64,000 bases of DNA from Solihabitans fulvus (GTDB taxonomy: Bacteria; Actinomycetota; Actinomycetes; Mycobacteriales; Pseudonocardiaceae): positions 1 through 64,000 of the forward strand of contig NZ_VUOB01000021.1 in NCBI RefSeq assembly GCF_008386585.1. The letters run 5' to 3'. The translations under genes were made by a program, and so were the position numbers. The notes beneath the pieces were generated by a model. The model saw only the letters and a list, made by a program, of their open reading frames with translations, was not told the origin of the DNA and did not search any database. Positions 18,150 through 27,720 of this stretch are shown piece after piece; position 1 is the stretch's first letter, and the number at the start of each line of letters is the position of its first letter.

Positions 18150-18542
18150 ATGACGTCGCACAAGACCATCCAGACGATGAAGCCCGCGACCGCGGCGAAG
18201 AAGCTGGGTGTGTACCTCGAAGCCACCCCCGCGGAGTTCCGCGAGGGTGTCGTCTCGCGCGACGAGTTGAACGCCCTCCAGGCCGATCCGCCGGAGTGGC
18301 TGCGGGAACTGCGCCGCAACGGCCCGCATCCCCGCCAGGTCATCGCGCGGAAGCTGGGCATCTCCATCGGCGGTCTCGCGCGTGGCGGCATCACCGACCC
18401 GCTCACCACCGAGCAGATCGACGCGTTGAAGGCGGACAGCCCCGCGTGGCTGGAGCAGGAGCGCGCCACCCAGGCCGAGGTCAGGAAGGAAGAGCAGCGC
18501 CTCAAGGAGAAAGCCGAGGAGACGCAGCGCCGGACTTCGTGA
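18150..18542 (+). CDS. DUF5997 family protein
   Basis: 130 residues. MKPATAAKKLGVYLEATPAEF and ELNALQADPPEWLRELRRNGPHPR are typical of DUF5997. The two halves each contain a helical 'ALxADxPxWL' block (ALQADPPEWL and ALKADSPAWL), so the protein looks internally duplicated, with RQVIARKLGISIGGLARGGI between them resembling a short helix-turn-helix. The C-terminus is a charged coiled-coil-like helix. Function unknown; paired with the divergent LysR-like gene. Confidence 0.8.
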   Translation: MTSHKTIQTMKPATAAKKLGVYLEATPAEFREGVVSRDELNALQADPPEWLRELRRNGPHPRQVIARKLGISIGGLARGGITDPLTTEQIDALKADSPAWLEQERATQAEVRKEEQRLKEKAEETQRRTS

Positions 18543-18573
18543 CCCCGGGCCTGGCCGGCGTGACCGAGGACGG

Positions 18574-19173
18574 TCAGGCGAGGTCGTCGACCGTGGGCGC
18601 GATGGTGCCGAACAGGTCGCCGATGGTGGTCAGGGCCGCCGCGTGGAGGGCCGCCGAGGGCAGGACGGTGCCGTCGGGGGCGGTCAGCGGACGGGTTGCG
18701 GTGGCCTCGGCGACGACGGTGGGCCGGTAGCCGAGGTTGAAGGCCCCCTGCGCGGTGAACGTGACGCACATGTGGGTCATGAAGCCGGCCAGCACCAGGT
18801 CGGCGCCGGCGCCCAGCTCGCGCAGGGTCTTCTCGAGGTCGGTGTCGTGGAACGAGTTGGGGACCTGCTTGACCACGACGCGCTCTCCCTCGATCGGGGC
18901 GACCTCGGCGCAGATGGCGCCGATCTCGGCGCGGATGTCGTAGGGAGTGTTCTCGCCGCCGTCGTTGATGACGTGGATCACCGGGGTGCCGGCGGCGCGG
19001 GCGGCGGCCAGCAGGCGGGCGGCGGCCGCGAGGGCCTCGTACGCGCCGTCCAGCGCCAGGACGCCCGTGGTGTAGGTGTTCTGGAAGTCGATCATGATCA
19101 GGGTGGCGTCGCCGAGCCTGGGCAGCTGGCTGCCGAGGCCAAACACGTCACGCAGGGTAGTGGAAGCGGTCAT
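18574..19173 (-). CDS. Isochorismatase-family hydrolase
   Basis: 199 residues with the family's Asp nucleophile region (LIMIDFQNTY), the Lys (VVVKQVPNSFHDT) and the Cys-bearing loop (GFMTHMCVTFTAQGA), so the Asp-Lys-Cys triad is complete. Members hydrolyse isochorismate, nicotinamide or other amides; this short form is nearest to general cysteine hydrolases. ATG with AAAGGG upstream. It lies next to and in line with the GlxA-type regulator gene, 87 bases downstream of it, and such pairs are common in actinomycetes. Confidence 0.85.
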   Translation of the reverse strand: MTASTTLRDVFGLGSQLPRLGDATLIMIDFQNTYTTGVLALDGAYEALAAAARLLAAARAAGTPVIHVINDGGENTPYDIRAEIGAICAEVAPIEGERVVVKQVPNSFHDTDLEKTLRELGAGADLVLAGFMTHMCVTFTAQGAFNLGYRPTVVAEATATRPLTAPDGTVLPSAALHAAALTTIGDLFGTIAPTVDDLA

Positions 19174-19260
19174 GGTGGAGCCCTTTCGACCTGAGGTGAG
19201 GGCACGGCGAAGCCGCACGGCGTGCGCGCGTGCCAGTGGGAAAACCGTGGGGTTACTGGT

Positions 19261-20244
19261 TCAGCTGGTGGTGCGGAAGCGGCGGCGGTAGGCCGCCGGG
19301 GTGGTGCCGATCTGCTTGCGCAGCGCCCGGTGCAGGGTCTCGACCGAACCGAACCCGCAGCCGGCGGCGACCTCGCCGAGGGACTGGTCGGTGCTCTCCA
19401 GCAGGCGGCGGGCCGCCTCCACCCTGGCCGCCTCGACGTAGGGAGCCGGGCCGGTGCCGGTCTCCTGGCGAAACACGCGGGCGAAGTGCCGCTCGCTCAG
19501 GCACATCCGTCCGGCCAGCGCGGCCGTGGACAGATCGCCGTCGAGGTGGTCGGCGATGAACATCCGCAGCTCGTCGATATCCCTGCGGGAGGCGGGCGGC
19601 CGGCTCAGCGGGACCGAGAACTGGCTCTGCCCGCCCTGCCGCCGCAGGTACATCACCAGCTGCCGGGCGACCGCGAGCGCGACCTCCTCGCCGAGGTCCT
19701 CGGCCACCAGCGCCAGCGCGAGATCCATGCAGGCGCTGATCCCGGCCCCGGTCCAGACGTTCCCGGACCGGACGAAGATCGGGTCGGGGTCCACCGTCAC
19801 CGCGGGATGGTCGGCGGCCAACTGGGCGGCGGTGGACCAGTGGGTGGTGGCCGTCCTCCCGTCGAGGAGCCCGGCCGCGGCGAGCAGGTGCGCGCCGACG
19901 CACACCGAGGCCACCCTGCGGGCCTGCGGCGCGGCCCGCTTCACCCACTCCACGACGTCCCGGTCGATCCTGGCGACCGGGCCGGCCGGGTGCCGGTCGA
20001 CCGCGCCGGGGATGAGCAGCGTGTCCAGCACCCCGTCGACCTCGGCGAAGGAGAGGTCGACGACCAGCCGCACGCCGGCCGAGGAGGTGACGCTGCCGCG
20101 CGAACGTCCGGCCAGCTGCACCTGGTAGCCCGCCCGGCCGCCCGCCTCCAGGTTGGCCAGCGCGAACACCTCGGCCGGCCCGGTGACGTCGAGGAGGTCG
20201 ACATCGGGGAAGACGGCGATGACGACGCGGCGGGTACTGGGCAC
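19261..20244 (-). CDS. GlxA-family regulator (DJ-1/PfpI + AraC HTH)
   Basis: 327 residues. Residues 5-180 form a DJ-1/PfpI-like domain with the nucleophile-elbow ASVCVGAHLLAAAGLL; residues 215-320 form an AraC/XylS DNA-binding domain with two helix-turn-helices (TAALAGRMCLSERHFARVFRQETG and GEVAAGCGFGSVETLHRALRKQIG). It probably controls the isochorismatase gene. GTG start. Confidence 0.88.
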   Translation of the reverse strand: MPSTRRVVIAVFPDVDLLDVTGPAEVFALANLEAGGRAGYQVQLAGRSRGSVTSSAGVRLVVDLSFAEVDGVLDTLLIPGAVDRHPAGPVARIDRDVVEWVKRAAPQARRVASVCVGAHLLAAAGLLDGRTATTHWSTAAQLAADHPAVTVDPDPIFVRSGNVWTGAGISACMDLALALVAEDLGEEVALAVARQLVMYLRRQGGQSQFSVPLSRPPASRRDIDELRMFIADHLDGDLSTAALAGRMCLSERHFARVFRQETGTGPAPYVEAARVEAARRLLESTDQSLGEVAAGCGFGSVETLHRALRKQIGTTPAAYRRRFRTTS

Positions 20245-20354
20245 GCACCAATCGTCACCCGCACCCCCGATGGCCGCAATGACGCAGTTCTGTCACATCC
20301 GGACACGAGCCCCGCACCGCTGCGTCGAGGCTAGAGAGACGGACGCGTCTTCAA

Positions 20355-20372
20355 TGAGACATCACTGTCTCA
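20355..20372. promoter_or_regulatory. TetR operator palindrome
   Basis: TGAGACA-TCAC-TGTCTCA, an inverted repeat with perfect 7-bp arms, ends 19 bases before the ATG of the TetR gene. Size and position are right for autoregulation and control of the coupled exporter. Confidence 0.7.
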
Positions 20373-20391
20373 CATGAGCTAGCATCGTCGC

Positions 20392-20940
20392 ATGACGACG
20401 AGTCGCGAGGACGTGTTGCGGGCCGCCGCCGCGGTGCTGCTGCACCGGCCGCGCACGCCGATGGAGGACATCGCGCGCGCCGCCGGCATCAGCAGAGCCA
20501 CCCTGCACCGGATGGTGCCCAGCCGCGCGGCGCTGGTGCGCGAGCTGGCCGCGTTCGCCGTCACGCAGACGCGCGCGGCACTGGCGTCCGCCCGGCTGGA
20601 GGAGGGCGAGCCGGTCGAGGCCGTGCGCCGCGTCGTGGACGCCCTGATGCCCATCGCCGACCTGTACGCGCTGCTGTCCGGCGAGAACCAGCTCGTAGAG
20701 AGCACCGAGCCGGACGGGCCGTGGTCCGAGCTGGACGGGCTGCTCATCGCCCTCTACCGGCGCGGCCAGGAGGCCGGCGCGTTCCGGCTCGACCTGCCGG
20801 CGGAGTGGTTCGTCGACGCGCTGTCCTCGATGCTGGTCGGCGCCAGCTGGGCCGTGCACGACGGCCGCCTCGCCCGGCGCGACGCGCCGCGCGCCCTGGT
20901 CGAACTGCTGCTCGGCGGCATCCGCAGGGGGCAGTCGTGA
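20392..20940 (+). CDS. TetR-family repressor of DHA2 exporter
   Basis: 182 residues. The HTH lies at residues 5-45 (VLRAAAAVLLHRPRTPMEDIARAAGISRATLHRMVPSRAALVREL), with Arg in place of the more common Tyr/Phe in the recognition helix region. The C-terminal ligand-binding part is all helical. The stop overlaps the exporter start (GTGA), so the pair is one operon. A palindrome at 20355-20372 is the likely operator, and a drug-like ligand exported by the partner is the expected inducer. Confidence 0.88.
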   Translation: MTTSREDVLRAAAAVLLHRPRTPMEDIARAAGISRATLHRMVPSRAALVRELAAFAVTQTRAALASARLEEGEPVEAVRRVVDALMPIADLYALLSGENQLVESTEPDGPWSELDGLLIALYRRGQEAGAFRLDLPAEWFVDALSSMLVGASWAVHDGRLARRDAPRALVELLLGGIRRGQS

Positions 20941-22445
20941 CCGGCCAGCGCTCGCGCTGGATCGCGCTGGGCACGCTGGTGCTCGCCGTGCTGCTCATCG
21001 CGGTGGACGCCACCGTGCTCGGGCTCGCGATCCCCTCGCTCACCGAGGACCTCCGGCCGACCAGCACCCAGCTGCTCTGGATCGGCGACAGCTACTCCTT
21101 CGTGCTGGCCGGTCTGCTGGTCACGATGGGCACGCTCGGCGACCGGATCGGCCGCAAGCGGCTGCTGCTGATCGGCGCGGCCGCGTTCGGCCTGATGTCG
21201 GTGCTGGCCGCCTACGCGACGAGCCCGGTCATGCTGATCGCGGCGCGCGGTCTGCTCGGCGTGGCGGGCGCGACGCTGATGCCGTCCACCCTGTCGATCA
21301 TCCGCAACCTGTTCACCGACGACCGGGAGCGCACCCTGGCTATCGGCGTGTGGGGCGCCATGGCCTCGGCGGGCGCCGCCGTCGGCCCGGTGGTCGGCGG
21401 GCTGCTGCTCGAACACTTCTGGTGGGGCTCGGTCTTCCTGATCAACGTGCCGGTGATGGTGCTGCTCATCGCCGTCGGCGCGGTCACCCTGCCGGAGTCG
21501 CGCGACCCCTCCCCCGGCCCGTGGGACCTGGCCAGCGCCGCGCTCTCGCTGGTCGGCGTCGTCAGCCTCGTCTACGCCGTCAAGGAGTTGGCGGCCGGCG
21601 CGGGCTGGCCGACGGTGCTGGCCGGCCTCGTCGTCGGGGTGGCGGCGCTCACCTGGTTCGTGCGCCGCCAGCTTCGGCTGCCGGTGCCGTTGGTCGACGT
21701 GCGGCTGTTCGCCGACCGGGCCTTCACGGGGGCGGTGCTGGCCCAGCTGCTGGCCATCCTCGGGTTGTCGGCGCTGGCCTTCTTCATGTCCCAGTTCCTC
21801 CAGCTGGTGCAGGGCCTTCGCCCGCTGGAGGCCGGGGTGCGGGAGCTGCCGGCCACCGCTGGAGCCGTGCTGTTCGGCCTGGTCGCCGGCGCGGTGGCCA
21901 GGCGCTGGTCGCCGAGGGCCACAGTGACCGCCGGCCTGGCGGCGATCGGCGTCGCCATGGCCGCCGTGCTCGGCCTGCGCACCGGGATCGGCTTCCTGCC
22001 GGTCGGGCTGGGGATGTTCGTGGTGGGCGCCGGCGCCGGACTGGCGCTCACCGTCACCGCCGACATCGTGTTGAGCAGCGCGCCCAAGGAGAAGGCCGGG
22101 GCCGCCTCGGCGGTGTCGGAGACCTCCTACGAGCTGGGGGCCGCGCTGGGCATCGCGCTGCTCGGCTCGATCATCACCGGGTACTACCGGGGCGCCGTGA
22201 CGCTGCCGGCCGGCGTGCCCGAGGACGTCGCCTCGGCGGCGCGGGACTCGCTCGGCGGCGCGGTCACCTCGGCGGGCGGGCTGCCCGCCGAGGTGACCGA
22301 GGCGGTGCTGAGCGCCGCGCGGGACACCTTCGTCGACGGCATGCGGCTGGGTTCGGCGGTCGGCGCGGTGCTGCTGCTGGCGGCGGCCGGCACCGCCTGG
22401 GTCCTGCTGCGCCGGCCGGGTCACCGCGTGTCCGAGCCGTCGTAG
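20937..22445 (+). CDS. DHA2 (14-TM) drug efflux MFS transporter
   Basis: 502 residues, about 14 membrane segments, QacA/SmvA type. Motif A is GTLGDRIGRKRLLLIG, motif C-like AMASAGAAVGPVVGGLLLEHFWWGSVFLINVP, and D1-type LAVLLIAVDATVLGLAIPSL opens the protein. The GTG start overlaps the TetR stop and is preceded by AGGGGG. It is a paralogue of the exporter at 63008 (very similar motif A and motif C regions). It could export the product of the polyketide cluster, but there is no direct evidence. Confidence 0.9.
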   Translation: MTGQRSRWIALGTLVLAVLLIAVDATVLGLAIPSLTEDLRPTSTQLLWIGDSYSFVLAGLLVTMGTLGDRIGRKRLLLIGAAAFGLMSVLAAYATSPVMLIAARGLLGVAGATLMPSTLSIIRNLFTDDRERTLAIGVWGAMASAGAAVGPVVGGLLLEHFWWGSVFLINVPVMVLLIAVGAVTLPESRDPSPGPWDLASAALSLVGVVSLVYAVKELAAGAGWPTVLAGLVVGVAALTWFVRRQLRLPVPLVDVRLFADRAFTGAVLAQLLAILGLSALAFFMSQFLQLVQGLRPLEAGVRELPATAGAVLFGLVAGAVARRWSPRATVTAGLAAIGVAMAAVLGLRTGIGFLPVGLGMFVVGAGAGLALTVTADIVLSSAPKEKAGAASAVSETSYELGAALGIALLGSIITGYYRGAVTLPAGVPEDVASAARDSLGGAVTSAGGLPAEVTEAVLSAARDTFVDGMRLGSAVGAVLLLAAAGTAWVLLRRPGHRVSEPS

Positions 22446-22505
22446 CCGCTGTCGGTGCGGCGGCGGGCGAACGCTCGCGAGCGGCTGCGTGGTCGGCTGC
22501 CCTGT

Positions 22506-22540
22506 TCCGGCGTGGCGGCGGTCATCGCCGCCACGCCGGA
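22506..22540. terminator. Bidirectional terminator hairpin (15-bp stem)
   Basis: Perfect stem TCCGGCGTGGCGGCG and its complement around loop GTCAT, between the convergent DHA2 exporter and ABC permease genes. Confidence 0.8.
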
Positions 22541-22545
22541 GCGGA

Positions 22546-23766
22546 TCAGGGGGCCGCGAGCGCCTCGGTCGGCGTGAGGCGGGACGCCCGGATCGCCGGG
22601 TACACGCCGGCGAGCACGCCGATCGCGATGGCCGCGCCGACCCCGCCGAGCACGGTGGTCAGCGGGATCACCGTCGGCCAGTCGCGGGACACCGCATATC
22701 CCGCGGTGCCCAGCGTGCCGAGCCCGGCGCCGGCCAGGCCGCCGAGCAGGCAGAGCGCGACGGACTCGGCGATGAACTGTCCCCTGACCTGACGCCGGTT
22801 GCCGCCCAACGCCCGCCGCAACCCGATCTCCCGCTTGCGTTCCAGCACGGAGATCACCATCGTGTTGGCCACGCCGACGCCACCGACCAACAGCGCGACC
22901 CCGGCGAGCCCGAGGAACAGGCCGGAGAACGTGCTCTGGCTGATCCGCTTGGCCGCCAACGCATCCGACGGCCGACTGACCTGGATCTCGGCCGGATTGG
23001 CCGGGAAGATCGTGGCCGCCAGCACCGAACGGACGTTCTCGATCGCCGCCTCCTGCGACCGGATGAACACGACGGTGGGGTGCCCGTCGAACCCCAGCTT
23101 GGCGCGCGCGGTCTCCCAGCCGACCAGCACCGAACGCTCCACGTCCGGCGCGAGCGGGATCGGGTCGAGCACCCCGACGACGGTGAACCACTGCGCGCCG
23201 ATCCACACCTGCGGGTTCGGTTCGCCCGGCCGCAGCTCGGTGATCCCCAGCCGCGTCGCCGCCTTGTCGCCGAGCACGACGGTCGGGAAGGATTCGTTGG
23301 CCTGGTTGAGGAACGTGCCGGAGTGCACGCGCGCGCCGATCGTGGGGAGCAGCGTCAGGCGGCTGGCCAGCACGGTCAACCCGGAGCCCTCGCCGGCGGG
23401 GATCCGGTCGGAACGGCTGATCGGGACGTGCGTGTTGCCGACCGCGCTGGTCAGTTCGACCGGGCCGATCCGCGCGGCCATCTGCGCCGCCGCCTCGGGC
23501 ACCTCCGGCAGCTTCTGGGTCATCGGGTTGAGCACCGCCTCGGCCCGCAACAGGTTGGTGCCCAACGTGGACAGTTGATCGTCGAGGGCGCGTTGGCTGG
23601 ACGCGGGAATCCCGACGACCACGATCATCGTGGCGATGCCGATGGAGATGCCCAACGCCGACAGGACCGCCCGCATCGGCCTGGTGCGGACGCCGAGCAG
23701 CCCCAACAGCACCAGGTCGACCGGTCCGAGGCGCACCGGCTTGGCCAGCGAGTCGACGTTCCTCAT
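22546..23766 (-). CDS. MacB-type ABC transporter permease
   Basis: 406 residues. One N-terminal membrane segment ([22 protein letters not shown]) is followed by a large periplasmic-type MacB_PCD domain, then three C-terminal segments of the FtsX fold ([22 protein letters not shown]...[16 protein letters not shown], and [33 protein letters not shown]). The ATG overlaps the ATPase stop (ATGA). With the ATPase and membrane-fusion-like protein it forms a mechanotransmission-type ABC system. Substrate unknown: peptide, lipoprotein or envelope stress signal are typical for the class. Confidence 0.88.
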   Translation of the reverse strand: MRNVDSLAKPVRLGPVDLVLLGLLGVRTRPMRAVLSALGISIGIATMIVVVGIPASSQRALDDQLSTLGTNLLRAEAVLNPMTQKLPEVPEAAAQMAARIGPVELTSAVGNTHVPISRSDRIPAGEGSGLTVLASRLTLLPTIGARVHSGTFLNQANESFPTVVLGDKAATRLGITELRPGEPNPQVWIGAQWFTVVGVLDPIPLAPDVERSVLVGWETARAKLGFDGHPTVVFIRSQEAAIENVRSVLAATIFPANPAEIQVSRPSDALAAKRISQSTFSGLFLGLAGVALLVGGVGVANTMVISVLERKREIGLRRALGGNRRQVRGQFIAESVALCLLGGLAGAGLGTLGTAGYAVSRDWPTVIPLTTVLGGVGAAIAIGVLAGVYPAIRASRLTPTEALAAP

Positions 23767-24455
23767 GTGCGGTCTCCCCGTGCGGTTCCCGTGTCCGACA
23801 GGATCCGTCCGTCGCGGATCTCCACCCTGCGCGGCAGCCCGGCCGCGATCTCCCTGTCGTGCGTGATGATCGCGATCGTCGTGCCGGCGTTGTTCAGCTC
23901 CACCAACAGATCGAGCACGGCCTCGCCGTTGGCGGTGTCCAGCGCCCCGGTCGGCTCGTCGGCCAGCACCAGGGCTGGCCGGTTGACCAATGCCCTGGCG
24001 ATCGCCACCCGCTGCTTCTCCCCGCCGGAAAGCTGCTGCGGCAGGTGTTCGACGCGGTGGCCGAGCCCGACCCGTTCCAGCGCCTCGACCGCCATCGGTC
24101 GCCTGCGGCGACGCGGCACGCCGGCGTAGAGCAGTCCGGTCGCGACGTTCTCCTCGGCGGACAGCCCCTCGGTGAGGTGGAACTGTTGGAACACAAAGCC
24201 GATCTGGCGGCCACGCAGCGCGGACAGCCTGCGGTCCGGCAGCGTGGCGACGTCGTGGCCGGCGATCTCCACGGTGCCGTTGGTCGGCTTGTCCAGCGTG
24301 CCCATCAGGTGCAGCAGCGTGGACTTGCCCGAGCCGGACGGGCCGATGATGGCCAGCAGCTCGCCGGCCTCGATTGTCAGCGAGACGCCGTCAAGGGCGC
24401 GCACCCCGCCGGGATAGACCTTGCTGGCGTCGCGGATCGCGAGGACCGGGGTCAC
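23763..24455 (-). CDS. MacB/LolD-type ABC transporter ATPase
   Basis: 230 residues. Walker [10 protein letters not shown]-loop [13 protein letters not shown], signature LSGGEKQRV, Walker [14 protein letters not shown] and the switch His in ITHDREIA are all intact. GTG start overlapping the upstream stop. It should power the FtsX-type permease encoded next. The operon of lipoprotein, adaptor, ATPase and permease is coupled throughout by 4-base overlaps. Confidence 0.92.
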   Translation of the reverse strand: MTPVLAIRDASKVYPGGVRALDGVSLTIEAGELLAIIGPSGSGKSTLLHLMGTLDKPTNGTVEIAGHDVATLPDRRLSALRGRQIGFVFQQFHLTEGLSAEENVATGLLYAGVPRRRRRPMAVEALERVGLGHRVEHLPQQLSGGEKQRVAIARALVNRPALVLADEPTGALDTANGEAVLDLLVELNNAGTTIAIITHDREIAAGLPRRVEIRDGRILSDTGTARGDRT

Positions 24456-25558
24456 GAGGTGGTCACCACCCGCATGCCCTCGCGCACACCGGGTCCGCTG
24501 ACCTCGACGAGGCCGCTGGCGAACATCCCGGTGTGCACCGCCACCGTGGTCGTCGTGGTGCCGGTGACGACCTGCACGGCGTAACCGCCCTCCTGCAAGG
24601 CGATCAGCGCGGTCACCGGCACCGCGAGCACGCCCTGTTTGGTCTCGGCGGCCAGCCGCACCTGCACCGGGCCCGAGTCCAGTTGGCCGGCGGCGTTCTG
24701 GTCGTCGATCGCGATGGTGACGGCGACCTTCGGCGGCTGCGTCGAGTCGCCGGGCGGCGCTCCGGCCTGGCTGCCGCCTCGGGCGGCCCCGACGGCGTCG
24801 ACCGTGCCGGCGGTCTGCTTGCCGTCCGGCAGTTGGAGCGTCACCTTGGTGCCCTGCTTGACGAGATCGATCTGCGCGGTGTCCACCTGCGCGGTGACCG
24901 CCCTGCCGGTGCCGGTCAGCGCCAGCAGCTCCGCGGCGGCCGGGCCGCCAAGCTGGGCGCGCACCGACTCGACCCGGACCTTGGCCGGCAGCACTGCCAG
25001 GTCGCCGACGTCGATCGCGCCGGTCTCGTCGACGCCGATGGACTTCTGCCAGCGTTTCACGGCGGCGGCCGTGCCCGAGGTGAACTTCTCGCCGTTGCCG
25101 ACGCCCGTGTAGCCGAGCGCGCGCAGGTTCGCCGCGATCTCCTTGACGTCCGGCCCTGCCATGCCCTCGGTGTCCACCTTGCGGTACAGCGGGGTGTCGC
25201 CGAAGAACAGCGTGACCGGCTTGGCGTCCACTGTGTACAGTTTCTGGCCCTGGTCGACCACGGTTCCCGCCGAGGGCAGCCAGGTGATCGTGCCGGCCTT
25301 CCGCCCGGTGAACGGGGTCGCGGTGGCGTAGCCGAGGGTCCCGTTGATGGTGGTGGTGTTGGCCAGGTCGGTCTTGGTGACCGCGACCGTCTGCGGGGCG
25401 GCCGGGCCGGCGGAGGCCGGCGCCTGCGCCGGCCGGGTCAGCAGGCCGTAGCCCACCACACCCGCCGCGCCGACGACCACGAGCAGAACCAGCCAGGACA
25501 CCAGCCGTCTCCTGCGGTGCGCCCTGGGCGCGTCATCGACATCCTCGTGCTGTGTCAA
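24452..25558 (-). CDS. Membrane-fusion-like adaptor with peptidoglycan-binding domain
   Basis: 368 residues. One N-terminal membrane anchor ([24 protein letters not shown]), then a barrel-sandwich/HlyD-like start ([38 protein letters not shown]), a PG_binding_1-like insertion ([30 protein letters not shown]) and a C-terminal beta domain. This layout is usual for actinobacterial adaptors of MacB-like ABC systems. TTG start overlapping the stop of the lipoprotein gene (TTGA). It probably bridges the permease and the cell wall. Confidence 0.85.
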   Translation of the reverse strand: MTQHEDVDDAPRAHRRRRLVSWLVLLVVVGAAGVVGYGLLTRPAQAPASAGPAAPQTVAVTKTDLANTTTINGTLGYATATPFTGRKAGTITWLPSAGTVVDQGQKLYTVDAKPVTLFFGDTPLYRKVDTEGMAGPDVKEIAANLRALGYTGVGNGEKFTSGTAAAVKRWQKSIGVDETGAIDVGDLAVLPAKVRVESVRAQLGGPAAAELLALTGTGRAVTAQVDTAQIDLVKQGTKVTLQLPDGKQTAGTVDAVGAARGGSQAGAPPGDSTQPPKVAVTIAIDDQNAAGQLDSGPVQVRLAAETKQGVLAVPVTALIALQEGGYAVQVVTGTTTTTVAVHTGMFASGLVEVSGPGVREGMRVVTTS

Positions 25559-26151
25559 CGGGTTCCGCCGGTGGAAAGCTCCTTCTCACACACCGGCGCC
25601 ATGGCGAGCCCCTTGGAGACCGACTCGGAGTCGTTGTTGGGACCGCCCAACGCGAACCCGTTGCGCCCGGTCGTGTTGTTCGCTGCGTCCTCGGTGACCT
25701 CCTTGACACCCTTCTGCCGCAGGCACAGCACCATCTTGTGCACGAAGTCCATCGACTCGGGGTTGTTCTTGTCGTACTCCCACGGCGGCAGCGGGTACTT
25801 CGACATGCAGGCGGCCGCGGCGGGGCTGGACTTGTCGGCGCCACTGCCGGGGTCGGTCACGCCGGTGCCCGACGGCGGTTTGACACCGTGGTCGGCCATG
25901 CACTTGGTCCAGGGTTCGAGCATTCGGTCGCGGTCGGCCCCGGTCATATCCAGCCGGTACCTGGGGCGGTCGGCGTCCGCGTTCGACGGCCGTGCCGCCG
26001 AGGACTGCGCGGAGGACGGCGCGTCGGTCGCGCCCGAGGTCTGGAGCGTGGCGACCTTGGCGGGTGGGGGTTCGGTGGTGGAACAGCCGGCCAGCGCGAG
26101 CAGCGCCGCGACGCCGACGATGCCGGCCACGCCACGGTTTCGGATTGTCAT
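25555..26151 (-). CDS. Lipoprotein, first gene of ABC operon
   Basis: 198 residues with a lipoprotein signal: NRGVAGIVGVAALLALAGC, lipobox LALAGC, lipidated Cys22. The mature protein has a Ser/Ala/Pro-rich linker and then a region with four Cys residues (WTKCMADHG, AACMSKYP, VLCLRQKG, APVCEKEL), probably two disulfides. No known family is recognised. It leads the MacB-like operon and may be its substrate-binding or signalling component. Confidence 0.8.
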   Translation of the reverse strand: MTIRNRGVAGIVGVAALLALAGCSTTEPPPAKVATLQTSGATDAPSSAQSSAARPSNADADRPRYRLDMTGADRDRMLEPWTKCMADHGVKPPSGTGVTDPGSGADKSSPAAAACMSKYPLPPWEYDKNNPESMDFVHKMVLCLRQKGVKEVTEDAANNTTGRNGFALGGPNNDSESVSKGLAMAPVCEKELSTGGTR

Positions 26152-26167
26152 ACGGATCAGGTTTCCC

Positions 26168-26196
26168 GACAGTTGTGAAGATCCAGTTCAACTGTC
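26168..26196. promoter_or_regulatory. Inverted repeat upstream of ABC operon
   Basis: GACAGTTG and CAACTGTC, perfect 8-bp arms separated by 13 bases, lie just upstream of the lipoprotein ATG. This is a candidate operator for the four-gene operon; the regulator is unknown. The rest of 26152-26458 shows no gene. Confidence 0.5.
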
Positions 26197-26458
26197 ATGA
26201 AGCACCGATGATCGCTCGGGCCGCGATGGCGGCCCACGTCCGGCGCGCGGCGTCGCCGAGTCGATGGCGCGGATCAGGCGGCGGCTCAAGGGGCACGCCG
26301 AAACGACGCAGAAATAATGGGGCAGCAAGAACGGCAAGAAGTCACGTATTTCCCCGCCCCCTTCAACTTATAGCGCACCGGGGGGCTTGCGGCAAGACCC
26401 GGGGTGGGCAGCAGAATTCGGCGGCCGAAGCCTGTACCTGCGGAAACGGAGTCGCGAA

Positions 26459-27694
26459 GTGCGTGTGTTGTTGACGAGTTGGGGATCGCGCGGAGATGTC
26501 GAACCGCTGGTTGGTCTCGCGGTGGCATTGCGGGAACTCGGCGCGGAGGCGCGGGTGTGCGCGCCGCCGGACGAGGACTTCGCGGCGCTGCTCGACCGTG
26601 CCGGCGTGCCGTTGGTGCCGCTCGGCCCGTCGGTGCGCTCGGTGGTCTCCGGCGCGAAACCACCGACGGGGAAGGACGGTTTCCGGCTCGCGCCCGAGTT
26701 GGTCGCCGCGCGGTTCGACACGTTCACCGAGGCGGCGCAGGGATGCGACGCGCTGCTGACGACCGGCCTGATGCCGGCCGGCGCGCGGGACGTGGCCGAG
26801 AAGCTGGGCATCCCCTACGTGTACGCCTGCTTCCAGATCTACGGACTGCCGTCGCGGCACTTCCGGCCGGGCCAGCGGCCGGGCACGCCGTCCCCGCAGG
26901 ACGAGACCGACCTGACGGTGCTGTGGGAGCAGGACGCCCAGCGCGTGAACGCGCTGTACGGCGAGCCGCTCAACAGCCACCGGGCGGCGATCGGCCTGGC
27001 ACCGGTGGACAACGTCCGCGACTACGTCTTCACCGACCAGCCGTGGCTGGCGGCGGACGCGACGCTGTGTCCGTCGCAGGGCATGACGAACCTCGACGTC
27101 GTGCAGACCGGCGCGTGGATCCTGCCCGACAACCGCCCGCTCCCGGACGACCTGGTGGCGTTCCTGGACGCCGGCACACCACCGGTGTACGTGGGCTTCG
27201 GCAGCATGGCCTCGCACGCCCCGAAGGACATCGCGAGGGTGGCCACCGAGGCGGTCCGCGCGCGGGGCGGGCGCGTCCTGCTCGCCCGGGGTTGGGCCGG
27301 CCTGGCCTCGATCGACGACGCCGACGACTGCTTCGTCGTCGGCGAGGTCAACCAGCAGGCGCTGTTCCGCAGGGTGGCCGCCGTCGTGCACCACGGCGGC
27401 GCGGGCACCACAACGACCGCCGCCATGGCGGGCGCGCCCCAGGTGGTGATCCCCCGGATCGCGGACCAGCCGTACTGGGCCGGGCGGGTGGTCGAGTTGG
27501 GCATCGGCGCGGCGCACCTCGATCCGGAGCCGACCGTCGAGTCCCTGTCGGAGGCGCTCGCAACGGCCCTGGACCCCGACACCCGCACGCGGGCGACCGC
27601 GGTGGCCGGCACGATCCGCACCGACGGCGCGGCGGTGGCGGCGAAGCGGCTGCTCGACGTGATCAGCCGGGACAGGGCGCCGATGTCTGGCTGA
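26459..27694 (+). CDS. GT1-family glycosyltransferase (vancomycin Gtf/sterol type)
   Basis: 411 residues, GT-B fold. The N-terminus RVLLTSWGSRGDVEPLVGLAVALRELG is that of GtfA/B/E and sterol glucosyltransferases, and the donor-binding motif VVHHGGAGTTTTA with the later DQPYW is complete. It transfers a sugar from an NDP donor to a natural-product or lipid acceptor. GTG start, GGAG about seven bases upstream; upstream extensions do not fit the family. It stands alone, reading rightward, about 6 kb left of the polyketide cluster, so a role there, or in self-protection by glycosylation, is only possible. Confidence 0.85.
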   Translation: MRVLLTSWGSRGDVEPLVGLAVALRELGAEARVCAPPDEDFAALLDRAGVPLVPLGPSVRSVVSGAKPPTGKDGFRLAPELVAARFDTFTEAAQGCDALLTTGLMPAGARDVAEKLGIPYVYACFQIYGLPSRHFRPGQRPGTPSPQDETDLTVLWEQDAQRVNALYGEPLNSHRAAIGLAPVDNVRDYVFTDQPWLAADATLCPSQGMTNLDVVQTGAWILPDNRPLPDDLVAFLDAGTPPVYVGFGSMASHAPKDIARVATEAVRARGGRVLLARGWAGLASIDDADDCFVVGEVNQQALFRRVAAVVHHGGAGTTTTAAMAGAPQVVIPRIADQPYWAGRVVELGIGAAHLDPEPTVESLSEALATALDPDTRTRATAVAGTIRTDGAAVAAKRLLDVISRDRAPMSG

Positions 27695-27720
27695 GCTGCG
27701 CGGGATCGTCCAGCTCTGCC

